Of a DNA stretch of 64,000 nucleotides, positions 34,381 to 42,139 are shown piece after piece (within the stretch, counting starts at the first letter, position 1; each line of letters begins with the position of its first letter). Below the pieces are notes generated by a model. That model was not told the DNA's origin and did no database searches. It saw only the letters and a list, made by a program, of their open reading frames with translations. The stretch comes from Lichenicola cladoniae (GTDB lineage Bacteria > Pseudomonadota > Alphaproteobacteria > Acetobacterales > Acetobacteraceae): positions 124,001-188,000 of the forward strand of contig NZ_CP053711.1 of assembly GCF_013201075.1 (NCBI RefSeq), written 5' to 3'. The position numbers and the translations under genes are program-made.

Positions 34381-35844
34381 TTAGGCGCGGCCCTCGCCCA
34401 CAGGCGCGTACCCCCAGGTGATACGCTCCGCGCTGTCCGAGGTGGGATCGATCAGGAGCCCCTGGCTGCTGGTCGCGTACTCATGCAGTGATGAGTCGAA
34501 CTGACTATCCCGCACCTTCAGAACCGAGATCAGCCGGTGCAACTGCGAATGCAGCTCGACGAACCGAAGCAGGATGAGGTTCTCGGCTAGGCTCGACAGG
34601 TCACCCAGCGGTGTCCTGATGCTGGGCCCCTGGATGTCGGGCACCTCGAGCGTGTAGAGCGTGGTCACCCCACGCACGCGCAGCTCGTTCATCAGCGCGG
34701 TCAGGAAGTTGCCGATCCGGCCCGGCTGGCTTGTGGCGGCTTGCTGGAAGGCACCCAAGCCGTCGATGAACAGTCGTTTGACACGATGCGTCTCCACCAA
34801 CCGGAGCAGGCGCTCGCCATAGGCATCGAGCAGGTCATCGGTCGGCGGCTGCCACTCCACCGAGACGATCCCGGTATCGACAAGGTCACGCAGGCGCGGG
34901 CAGACGCCGCCAATCTTGGCGTCGATCCGGGGCGGCGTCTCGTAGAAGCCGAACAGCAAACCAGGCTCAGTCGCGCTACAGGATGCCAGGAACTCCAGCC
35001 CGAGCGTCGTCTTGCCGACCCCGGACGGGCCCATCACCATCGTGGTGGAGGCGGTGGGCAGCCCTCCGCCCAGCATGATGTCGAGCTGGCCATTGCCGGT
35101 TGAAACGCGTCCGCCGACCTGCGTGTTGACCCGCGACGGGCGGGCCAGCAGGGCTTCGATGCGGGGATGCACGACGACGCCATCGCTGGTGATCTTGAAG
35201 GCGTGTCGGCCCCGAAGGAAGGCACTGCCACGGAACTTGACCACTTGCAGCGTGCTCTCGGCTGCCCAGCCAATCAGCTGCTCGGACATCTCAATGATGC
35301 CATCCACCATCGTGTGTTCAGGGGATGTCTTGGTGCCCTGTCCGTTGGTCAGAATGACCATCGTGCAGTCGGTGGCGATCGCGACCGCTTGCAGCGCATG
35401 CACGAACGCGTTGAAAGCCTGGTCATCGTCGGCCGCCCGGCGCACCGAGACGACGCCATCAAGCACCAGGAGCGTGATAGTGCGCGCGGCGATCTCGCGC
35501 CGAAGCAGATCCAGAAGCCCTTTCAACCCAGCTTCATGCAGGGTCCGCAACCCGTTCAGGTAGGTGATCTGGTCCGGGATCTTGCTTGCATCGAAGAAGG
35601 TCATGCTGCCGAGATGCTGCATCATCCGAGCGTGGTATTCAGCGAGGAGGGTGACGTAGAGCGCTTTGCCGCCGCCAGCGGCGTGATGGAAGCAGAGCTG
35701 GTTGCCGAGCGTTGTCTTGCCGGCCCCAGGTGGGCCCTGGACGATGTAAAGTCCCCCCTGCAGGAGGCCACCGGACAGGATGATATCGAGGCCGGGAACA
35801 CCGCTTGCCACCCGGGGCTCAATTGGAAACTGAGCCTTGGTCAC
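34381..35844 (-). CDS. KaiC-like double-domain RecA-fold ATPase
   Basis: A 487-residue protein with two KaiC/RadA-type domains. The first has Walker A GPPGAGKTT, Walker B LLVLDGVV and the family opening VASGVPGLDIILSGGLLQGG. The second has Walker A GPSGVGKTT and Walker B LFIDGLGAF. Cyanobacterial KaiC autophosphorylates on a Ser-Thr pair in the second domain; the equivalent place here reads LSSLAENLILLRFVE, so Ser-Ser is available. No KaiA or KaiB gene is present. GTG 35844 overlaps the kinase stop (GTGA), so the longer frame to 35961 is rejected. Probably a phospho-signalling ATPase working with the kinase and receiver. Confidence 0.9.
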   Translation of the reverse strand: MTKAQFPIEPRVASGVPGLDIILSGGLLQGGLYIVQGPPGAGKTTLGNQLCFHHAAGGGKALYVTLLAEYHARMMQHLGSMTFFDASKIPDQITYLNGLRTLHEAGLKGLLDLLRREIAARTITLLVLDGVVSVRRAADDDQAFNAFVHALQAVAIATDCTMVILTNGQGTKTSPEHTMVDGIIEMSEQLIGWAAESTLQVVKFRGSAFLRGRHAFKITSDGVVVHPRIEALLARPSRVNTQVGGRVSTGNGQLDIMLGGGLPTASTTMVMGPSGVGKTTLGLEFLASCSATEPGLLFGFYETPPRIDAKIGGVCPRLRDLVDTGIVSVEWQPPTDDLLDAYGERLLRLVETHRVKRLFIDGLGAFQQAATSQPGRIGNFLTALMNELRVRGVTTLYTLEVPDIQGPSIRTPLGDLSSLAENLILLRFVELHSQLHRLISVLKVRDSQFDSSLHEYATSSQGLLIDPTSDSAERITWGYAPVGEGRA

Positions 35845-36638
35845 GTCGGGGTTGCTGTGCCGTGACGCGGAAGGACGACACTGAAGACCGAACCAACACC
35901 CAGCCCAGTCTCCACGCTGATAGTCCCCCCCATCGCCTCGGTGAGTTGTCGCACCAGCCAAAGCCCGACCCCGAAGCCGCTATGCCGCGAGTCCACGCCG
36001 ACCGCCCGCTCGAAGCGATCAAAGATGCGCGCTCGATCGTCGAGCGAGATCCCGGGTCCTTGGTCCCGGATCCGCAGGCAGATGGTGTTGCCGAGATCGA
36101 TGACCCCGACCTCGATTGGACCGCCTTCGCCGTATTTGATGGCATTTGACATCAGGTTGTCGATGATCTGCTCCAGAGCCAGTTGATCCCATGTGCCAGA
36201 AAGGCTCGACGGCAGATCGAGCTTGATCGAGACCCCGGCATGCCGCGTGGCCTCGGCGTAGGTCTCGATGACCTCCTTCACGACAAGGATCAGATCACAG
36301 GACGCTGGGGCGAGCTTGAGGTTGCCGCTCGTGATCCTAGAGACGTCGAGCAAGGTCGCGGATCGCTTGATGTAATGAAGCATCAGGCTCTGGATCCGCT
36401 CAAGGCGTTGTTCGATCTGCTGGGGCGTATACCGGCCGGCTTTCACGCCGGACAGCAGCAGCTCGATCTGACCGACCATCGGGGTCATTGGATTACGAAG
36501 CTCGTGCGCTGCCACTGCGATGAAGCTGTCGCGGGCCGCCACCGCTTCTGTCAGGTCAGCGTTTTCCAGCCTCAAGCTCACCATCATGTCTTCAAGGGAC
36601 AAGGCTGTCGTCGGAGGGACCGCTCTCTGCTCACTCAT
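35841..36638 (-). CDS. Sensor histidine kinase without membrane segment
   Basis: A 265-residue cytoplasmic kinase. A short N-terminal coiled coil (LEDMMVSLRLENADLTEAVA) precedes HisKA with VAAHELRNPMTP (phosphorylated His) and HATPase_c. In the latter are the N box IIDNLMSNAIKYG, G1 RDQGPGIS, the F region FDRFER and G2 GFGVGLWLVRQL. No sensor domain is present, so input probably comes from a partner such as the upstream GAF-PAS protein. ATG 36638 starts at MSEQRAV; upstream codons overlap the previous gene. The stop overlaps the KaiC-like gene by four bases. Confidence 0.93.
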   Translation of the reverse strand: MSEQRAVPPTTALSLEDMMVSLRLENADLTEAVAARDSFIAVAAHELRNPMTPMVGQIELLLSGVKAGRYTPQQIEQRLERIQSLMLHYIKRSATLLDVSRITSGNLKLAPASCDLILVVKEVIETYAEATRHAGVSIKLDLPSSLSGTWDQLALEQIIDNLMSNAIKYGEGGPIEVGVIDLGNTICLRIRDQGPGISLDDRARIFDRFERAVGVDSRHSGFGVGLWLVRQLTEAMGGTISVETGLGVGSVFSVVLPRHGTATPT

Positions 36639-36684
36639 GCAACCACTATCGGACACGGAACCGTGATAAGCTAGAGCGCATTGC

Positions 36685-38142
36685 CTACATTCCTGGGTTG
36701 AAGAACCTGAAGCGATCCTTGGCGTCGCTTTTGGCGACATAGAGGGCTAGATCGGCGCACAGAAGTATCTGCTCCACGTTTGTCCCATTCACCGGTGCCA
36801 GGGCAATGCCGATACTGACCCCCGTGCTGACCTCAAAGCCGATTTCATGCGGTTGGCTCAATAGCGCGACGATACGCGTTGCCAGGATTTCCGCATCACG
36901 TGGCTGATGCAGCCCAAACTGTATGACGATGAACTCGTCGCCACCTGGCCGTGCCACGACGTCTGTCTCGCGTGTGATTTCGAGCAGACGGGACGCTACC
37001 GAGCAAAGCACAGCATCGCCCACGGCATGTCCCAGCGTATCGTTGACGTGTTTGAAGCGATCAAGGTCGATGGCCAGGATGGCGCAACCCTCACCACGCT
37101 GACTACGCAACAGGGCAATCTCCAGCCGTTCGTGCAGCGCGCGCCGGTTCAAGAGACCGGTCAGGCCGTCGTGCTGTGCCATATACAGAATACGCTCTTC
37201 CGCATCGCGGCTTGCCGTTATGTCCTGGGTGAAGCCGGCCATGCAGGATGCCGTGCCAGCCAGGGTGCGCTCCACACTTCCAGTCACCAGCAGCCACCGG
37301 GTTGTGTGATCCGGCAGCACGACCCGAAACTCGGCTGCCAGACTGCCTTCTTGGTCATCCCGAAAGGCACGATCCAGGGCAGCAGCAACCCCCGGCCAGT
37401 CTTCATGATGGACGACCTGTTGCAGCTCGGGCAGGGAGGGCTGAACGCCAACATCGTGCCTGTGCAACGCTTCGCGGCCGGCAAAGAAGTGGAGCTTGTC
37501 ACCTGATGGGTCCCACTCCCAGGTGCCCATTCCCGCGGCCGAGATCGCACGGCCAAGCCGGGCCTCACTGTCGTCTAGCCGGGTTTCCCGCTGATGCAGT
37601 TCGTCGAGAACACGCAGGCGATCGACGGCAGCAGCAACCAGATTGGCGTAGCTGCGCAGGAAGTTTAAATTGTCGGTCGTGAAGGGATGGGGCTTGCGGC
37701 TGTCAATCTGGAGGATACCGAACGGGGGTCTTCCGTTGCTGCCGGGGATGAGAACATTAGCGATGGCCTGAACGCCATGCTCAATCAGGAAGGCTGGATA
37801 GCTGAAGCGGGTTTCTTGGCTGACGTCGGGTGACGCGGTTGGTTGACCTGTCTTGAGCGCGTGTCCCTCTGAGGTGACGTCTGAGACCTTCAGGGTCACA
37901 ACACCGACAACCCCAGGATTCCAACCCACACCCGCCCGCACCAGCAACGTTTCACCGTCCTCGCGCATCTCCATGACCTTGGCGAGATCTGTGCCGAGGG
38001 CTGTTCCGATTAGGCGGCAGGCTTCGGTCAGGATCTCGTCCAGACTGCCCGAATGCAGCGCGAACTCCCCGAACTGCGTCAGGGTGGTCTGCTGTTGCAG
38101 TAGCTCGCGTAGCTCATCGTGCTCAGACGGTTCTTGATCCAA
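36685..38142 (-). CDS. GAF-PAS-GGDEF diguanylate cyclase
   Basis: A 485-residue cytoplasmic protein. An N-terminal GAF domain (about 20-170; FALHSGSLDEILTEACRLIG, then FGILQIDSRKPHPFT) is followed by a PAS fold (about 190-320, ending AGFTQDITASRDAEER). The GGDEF domain has HDGLTGLLNRRALHERLE, DLDRFKHVNDTLGHAVGD and an intact catalytic RPGGDEF. It should make cyclic di-GMP on sensing a small molecule or redox signal. No bilin-binding Cys could be identified. TTG 38142 is the likely start, after GGGTGG. It heads the operon; the kinase starts 46 bases downstream. Confidence 0.92.
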   Translation of the reverse strand: MDQEPSEHDELRELLQQQTTLTQFGEFALHSGSLDEILTEACRLIGTALGTDLAKVMEMREDGETLLVRAGVGWNPGVVGVVTLKVSDVTSEGHALKTGQPTASPDVSQETRFSYPAFLIEHGVQAIANVLIPGSNGRPPFGILQIDSRKPHPFTTDNLNFLRSYANLVAAAVDRLRVLDELHQRETRLDDSEARLGRAISAAGMGTWEWDPSGDKLHFFAGREALHRHDVGVQPSLPELQQVVHHEDWPGVAAALDRAFRDDQEGSLAAEFRVVLPDHTTRWLLVTGSVERTLAGTASCMAGFTQDITASRDAEERILYMAQHDGLTGLLNRRALHERLEIALLRSQRGEGCAILAIDLDRFKHVNDTLGHAVGDAVLCSVASRLLEITRETDVVARPGGDEFIVIQFGLHQPRDAEILATRIVALLSQPHEIGFEVSTGVSIGIALAPVNGTNVEQILLCADLALYVAKSDAKDRFRFFNPGM

Positions 38143-38322
38143 TAACCACCCAGTCTATGACATTCGTTACGTTTGTTGAGGCTGTCTCTTAATTGGGACG
38201 ATTTTATGACGCTATGGTTTTTGCTCGACTTGCTCTGATTTGTGGCTCACAGTTCCGTGATGACCTCGCGATTTGTGTCTGCTTACCCGAACACTCTTCA
38301 GGCTGTCTTTGCGACCTTGAGT

Positions 38323-39409
38323 GGTGTTGGTGCATGGACCGGTCGGCTGACGCGGTTCTCCTAGCCTGATAAAGGTCTGGGATGCCCTTCAAGCACAACG
38401 CCTTTCGCCGCCACCACATCCCGAAAGCCCGTCGCCGGGTCATGAACTGGCCGGCCTATGAGGCTGGTCTGCGGCGGCGTGGCGATCTGACGTTATGGCT
38501 GGATGAGGCAGCCTTGGCTGGATGGCATGCCCCGCGCCGGATGACACGAGGCGGTCAGCCGGTCTACGCCGAGGTTGCGATCGAGCTGGTGCTGACCCTG
38601 CGCCTGGTCTTCCATCTGGCTCTACGTCAGGTCGAAGGTTTCGCGCGCTCGGTCCTGCTGTTGCTTGGGCTGGATCTACGCGTGCCTGACCATTCGACCT
38701 TGAGCCGGCGTGGTCGTACCTTTGCGGGACGTCAACCGCGTGCTGCCCGGCATGACAGGCCCGTTCATGTCGTGCTGGACAGCACGGGGCTGCAGGTCTT
38801 CGGGCAAGGCGAGTGGGATGCCGAGAAACACGGCCGCACACCCAGGCAGTGGCGAAAGCTGCACCTGGCCGTCGATGCAGAGACCGGCGAGATCGTGGCG
38901 CACAGCCTGACCGACAAGGACACTGGCGACATCTCGGAGGTTGCGGGGCTGCTGGCGACGGTGGAGGGGCATATTGCCAGCGTGATCGCCGATGGGGCCT
39001 ATGATGGCGCGTCGGTCTACGACGCCGCTGTCGCACGCCAGCGAAACCCACCACCCGACATCATCATTCCGCCAAGAGCTTCGTCGATCGTCAATGGTGC
39101 AAGCAGGGTCGATACCGTTCGCAATCGTCATGTCCGATACATCGCAGAGAAGGGGCGCATGGCCTGGCAGCAGGCTAATGGCTATGGCCGGCGCAGCATC
39201 GTGGAAACCACGATCGGTCGCTACAAACACATCATCGCCTCGAAGCTCAGGGTACGGTCGACCACCGGTCAAAAAGGGGAGGTCGCCATCGCCATTCGCG
39301 CCCTCAACCAAATGATCCGGATCGCCAAGCCAATCTCCGTTCCTGCCGTCTGACGCGATCATCAGGCAGGGCAAACTCTTGCCTCAAGCCCAATCCCTGC
39401 ACCAACGCC
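38323..39409 (+). mobile_element. IS5-family element, 1087 bp (copy 1)
   Basis: Ends are inferred from inverted repeats: GGTGTTGGTGCATGGACCGG at 38323 and, read inward from 39409, GGCGTTGGTGCAGGGATTGG. The other copy (56091-57177) has equivalent ends and exactly the same length of 1087, which supports the limits. One transposase gene. The left flank is unrelated to the IS481 remnant on the right, so an adjacent deletion is likely. Confidence 0.88.
38382..39353 (+). CDS. IS5-family transposase
   Basis: A 323-residue DDE transposase with an N-terminal DUF772-like region (YAEVAIELVLTLRLVFHLAL, PDHSTLSRRGRTF). The catalytic core is VHVVLDSTGLQVFGQGEWDA with the first Asp, VIADGAYDGASVYDA with the second, and GRRSIVETTIGRYKHIIASK with the Glu. 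The length suits a single-frame IS5 transposase. The closely similar copy at 56150-57121 differs by scattered residues. Frame intact. Confidence 0.95.
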   Translation: MPFKHNAFRRHHIPKARRRVMNWPAYEAGLRRRGDLTLWLDEAALAGWHAPRRMTRGGQPVYAEVAIELVLTLRLVFHLALRQVEGFARSVLLLLGLDLRVPDHSTLSRRGRTFAGRQPRAARHDRPVHVVLDSTGLQVFGQGEWDAEKHGRTPRQWRKLHLAVDAETGEIVAHSLTDKDTGDISEVAGLLATVEGHIASVIADGAYDGASVYDAAVARQRNPPPDIIIPPRASSIVNGASRVDTVRNRHVRYIAEKGRMAWQQANGYGRRSIVETTIGRYKHIIASKLRVRSTTGQKGEVAIAIRALNQMIRIAKPISVPAV

Positions 39410-39820
39410 ACGTCGACCTACAGCATGCACAATTTCGATCGTATATGCCTTGCCCACGGCATCGAGCACCGGCTGACGCAGCCAAACCATCCATGGACCA
39501 ATGGCCAGGTCGAACGGATGAACCGGACCATCAAGGACGCGACGGTGCGGACGTTCCACTACAGTTCGGCCGATGAGCTCAGGCAGCACCTGCACACGTT
39601 CCTGCTTGCCTACAATTGCGCCCGCAGACTGAAGACGCTCAAGGGCAGCACACCCTACGAGTTCGTCTGCCGACAATGGACAATCGAGCCAGAACGATTC
39701 AAGCTAAACCCACACCATCACAGTCCGGGACTAAACACCTTGGGTCTGAAAGGGCGGAACACGCTGTTCCATCATCAATCAGCTCCGGCAGATCGCGCCA
39801 TGGTAAGTTGGTGCGCATAA
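39410..39820 (+). pseudogene. IS481-type integrase-fold transposase, C-terminal part
   Basis: Directly right of the IS5 end the frame reads TYSMHNFDRICLAHGIEHRL, then QPNHPWTNGQVERMNRTIKD and the C-terminal block AYNCARRLKTLKGSTPYEFV. This is the rve core with the catalytic Glu (GQVERMN) of IS481 transposases. The first two thirds are missing and not found left of the IS5 copy, so the gene was cut by IS5 insertion with deletion. Confidence 0.85.
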
Positions 39821-39902
39821 GCTCGACCACACCTTCGACAAACTTGCGGCTACCGCGCTTCGTCGAGCCTCTGATCGGGCTGTCGGACAACCAGCCGCGC
39901 AA
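39780..39902 (-). pseudogene. IS5-type transposase remnant
   Basis: The minus frame contains RKFVEGVVELMRTNLPWRDL, matching the FVEGVLWIMRTGAPWRDLPE motif near the N-terminus of IS5/IS1031 transposases. An adjoining upstream fragment in another frame looks like the preceding helix. Too short to be functional. Confidence 0.45.
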
Positions 39903-40151
39903 TCCGGTCCTATGCCGGATGGCTCAGCACCAATCGGTCCAATACGCCGAAAGATACCTTTCCAATGGCAGTCTTGAATCACAACCCACAGGTGTCAGAA
40001 TCTCTCCACTTCACCAAAAAATAAAGTCGATCGGAACCTTAAGCTTGGACAGCGTAGGCTTCTGGTTATACGTGAAGAGGTTTGGTCGCCGGCTCTGGCA
40101 AGCCAGCTCCGATTGGCCTGTGTATGGCGCGGGTCAACTGAAGGGAAGCTG

Positions 40152-40796
40152 GTGGCAAGGCAAACTAAGGAACGCGCTGAGCAGACGCGGGAGCGGATCA
40201 TCGATGCGGCAGAACAAGTGTTTTACCGGCGCGGGGTTGCCCGTGCCTCGTTGGAAGAGATCGCCCGTGAGGCGGGCGTCACACGCGGGGCGGTCTACTG
40301 GCATTTTTCTGACAAGGTCGAAGTTTTTATCGCCGTCGAGCATCGCGCGCAGCAGCCGTATGAGCAGATGCGGGCAGCACTCAGGTCGAGCGTCTCGCAT
40401 GCAGGCAATGCCGAGGAGGCAATGCAGGCGCTCGAGACCAGCATCGTCGAAGCGTTCGAGCGTATCCAATCTGACGAGCTTGCCCGGCTGCGGCTCACTG
40501 TAATGCTACTACGCTGCGACTATGTCGGCGAAATGGCACCAGCGCTTGAACGGCAAACCGCGATCACCCGATTGTTCTTCAGCGAGTTGCAGCACTACTT
40601 CAACGTTGTGATTCCACCCCCAGCGCCGGGGTCCGACTGGCAACCAGAGGACGCGGCCCAGGTGCTGCAGGTCGTTGTGCATGGATCTTTTATGCGTTGG
40701 CTACGCTCGCCGGATGAGTTTCCCATTGGCAAGGGTGTAATTGCGATCAAGGCGTTCATCGCCGCCCTGCGCAAAGCGTGGATTCCTAATGTGTAA
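40152..40796 (+). CDS. TetR-family repressor of the efflux operon
   Basis: A 214-residue regulator. The AcrR-like N-terminal HTH reads AEQTRERIIDAAEQVFYRRG, then SLEEIAREAGVTRGAVYWHF, followed by a TetR_C_2-like ligand domain (LRLTVMLLRCDYVGEMAPAL). GTG 40152 is preferred because AAGGGAAG lies upstream. It is 98 bases before the EmrA-like gene in the same direction, with a perfect palindrome in between. That fits drug-responsive repression of the pump; the inducer is unknown. Confidence 0.93.
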   Translation: MARQTKERAEQTRERIIDAAEQVFYRRGVARASLEEIAREAGVTRGAVYWHFSDKVEVFIAVEHRAQQPYEQMRAALRSSVSHAGNAEEAMQALETSIVEAFERIQSDELARLRLTVMLLRCDYVGEMAPALERQTAITRLFFSELQHYFNVVIPPPAPGSDWQPEDAAQVLQVVVHGSFMRWLRSPDEFPIGKGVIAIKAFIAALRKAWIPNV

Positions 40797-40839
40797 CACA
40801 GGATATCGACCTGACACTGATTGACCACCATAGTTTGTT

Positions 40840-40865
40840 TTGACATACATGCTAGGATGTATGTA
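40840..40865 (+). promoter_or_regulatory. Candidate TetR operator overlapping a -35 element
   Basis: ACATACAT-GCTAGG-ATGTATGT (40843-40864) is a perfect 8+8 palindrome with a 6-base centre, typical of TetR-family sites. TTGACA at 40840-40845 enters its left arm, so binding would block RNA polymerase. The EmrA-like start is 30 bases downstream. Confidence 0.75.
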
Positions 40866-40894
40866 GTTCCAGCTGAGTTTGGTAGGATTTTGCC

Positions 40895-42139
40895 TTGAGC
40901 GTCACAGTTGAGCAGATCAGGTCGGCCCAGACCCTCCGTGAGCTGCGTGCCGTCTTCGAGCCTCAAGCCGAGCAGGACCATCTGAAGGGCGACAAGCCGG
41001 ATAAATCGTCCGACCCTGGCAGTGACAATAAAGCGGTCGAAGACGACCAAGACAAGGGCGACAATAAAGACGATAAGAAGGACGGCGGCGAAAACAACGA
41101 CAAGCCAAAAAGCCGCTGGCCACTAATCATCCTCGGGATCGTAGTGTTACTTACGATCGTTGTATGTGCGATCTATTGGTTTTTAACACGAAACTTGGTT
41201 AGTACTGACGACGCCTATACTGATGGACGCTCTATTTCCGTGGCCGCAAAAGTTGCTGGTTACGTCACAGTGCTCAACATCGACGACAACGTCACCGTCC
41301 GGGCTGGCGCGTTATTACTCAAGATCGACCCACGCGACTATCTCACCGCTCGCGACCAAGCCCGAGCCAACCTCGCCTTGGCTGAAGCGCAGCTATCAGC
41401 TGCCAAGATCGAACTTGAGGAAACTTATATTCGTGCGCCGGCTACTTTGTTGCAGGCTCAGGCACAGCTCAAGCAGGCTGAGGTCAACCAGAAGAATGCG
41501 AAGCTGAACTTCGACCGGCAGCAGAGCGTCGACCCGCGCGCTACCACCAAAACCAATGTAGATCAGTCAATCGCCCAGTTCAGGGGAAACGTTGCGCTAG
41601 TTGATTCTGCGAGAGCACAAGTCGAAATCGCCGGCCTCGTGAAGCAATCTATTCAAACCGCAGTGGAGACAGTGCACCAGCGCGAAGCTCAAGTCGATCA
41701 GAATCGAGCGGCGCTGGCGCAGGCTGAGATCAACCTGTCCTACACTGAGATCCGCGCAGCGCAGGACGGAAAAATTACAATGCGCAACGTCGAGCGAGGC
41801 ACCTATGCCCAGGTTGGACAGCAGCTTTTTTATCTTGTAACTCCTTTGACGTGGGTAGTTGCAAACTACAAGGAGAACCAACTCGCGCGTATGCATGTCG
41901 ACCAGCCGGTGTCGATAACAGTTGACGCATACCCGGGCCTCAAATTACATGGCCACATTGATAGCATTCAGCAGGGAAGTGGCGCTCAGTTTTCCGCCTT
42001 TCCGGCCGAGAACGCGACTGGAAACTTTGTTAAGATCGTTCGCCGTATCCCAGTCAAGGTGGTGATCGACAGCGGTCTGGACATGGCTCACGGGTTGCCG
42101 CTCGGTATCTCGGTGAATACCACGGTGAACGTGAAATGA
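40895..42139 (+). CDS. EmrA/HlyD-type membrane fusion protein
   Basis: A 414-residue periplasmic adaptor. A long charged cytoplasmic head rich in Asp and Lys (about 25-70; DNKAVEDDQDKGDNKDDKKD) is unusual for EmrA. One membrane helix (about 75-95; WPLIILGIVVLLTIVVCAIY) follows, then the biotinyl-lipoyl-like half (DDAYTDGRSISVAAKVAGYV), a coiled-coil hairpin and the second lipoyl half (LSYTEIRAAQDGKITMRNVE). It links the inner-membrane pump to the outer-membrane channel. TTG 40895 has TAGGA upstream. The stop overlaps the EmrB-like gene by four bases. Confidence 0.93.
   Translation: MSVTVEQIRSAQTLRELRAVFEPQAEQDHLKGDKPDKSSDPGSDNKAVEDDQDKGDNKDDKKDGGENNDKPKSRWPLIILGIVVLLTIVVCAIYWFLTRNLVSTDDAYTDGRSISVAAKVAGYVTVLNIDDNVTVRAGALLLKIDPRDYLTARDQARANLALAEAQLSAAKIELEETYIRAPATLLQAQAQLKQAEVNQKNAKLNFDRQQSVDPRATTKTNVDQSIAQFRGNVALVDSARAQVEIAGLVKQSIQTAVETVHQREAQVDQNRAALAQAEINLSYTEIRAAQDGKITMRNVERGTYAQVGQQLFYLVTPLTWVVANYKENQLARMHVDQPVSITVDAYPGLKLHGHIDSIQQGSGAQFSAFPAENATGNFVKIVRRIPVKVVIDSGLDMAHGLPLGISVNTTVNVK

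Noticed and set aside
35845..35961. N-terminal extension of the KaiC-like protein
   Set aside because: These codons run antisense-like through the histidine kinase 3' end. GTG 35844 overlapping the kinase stop is the better start.
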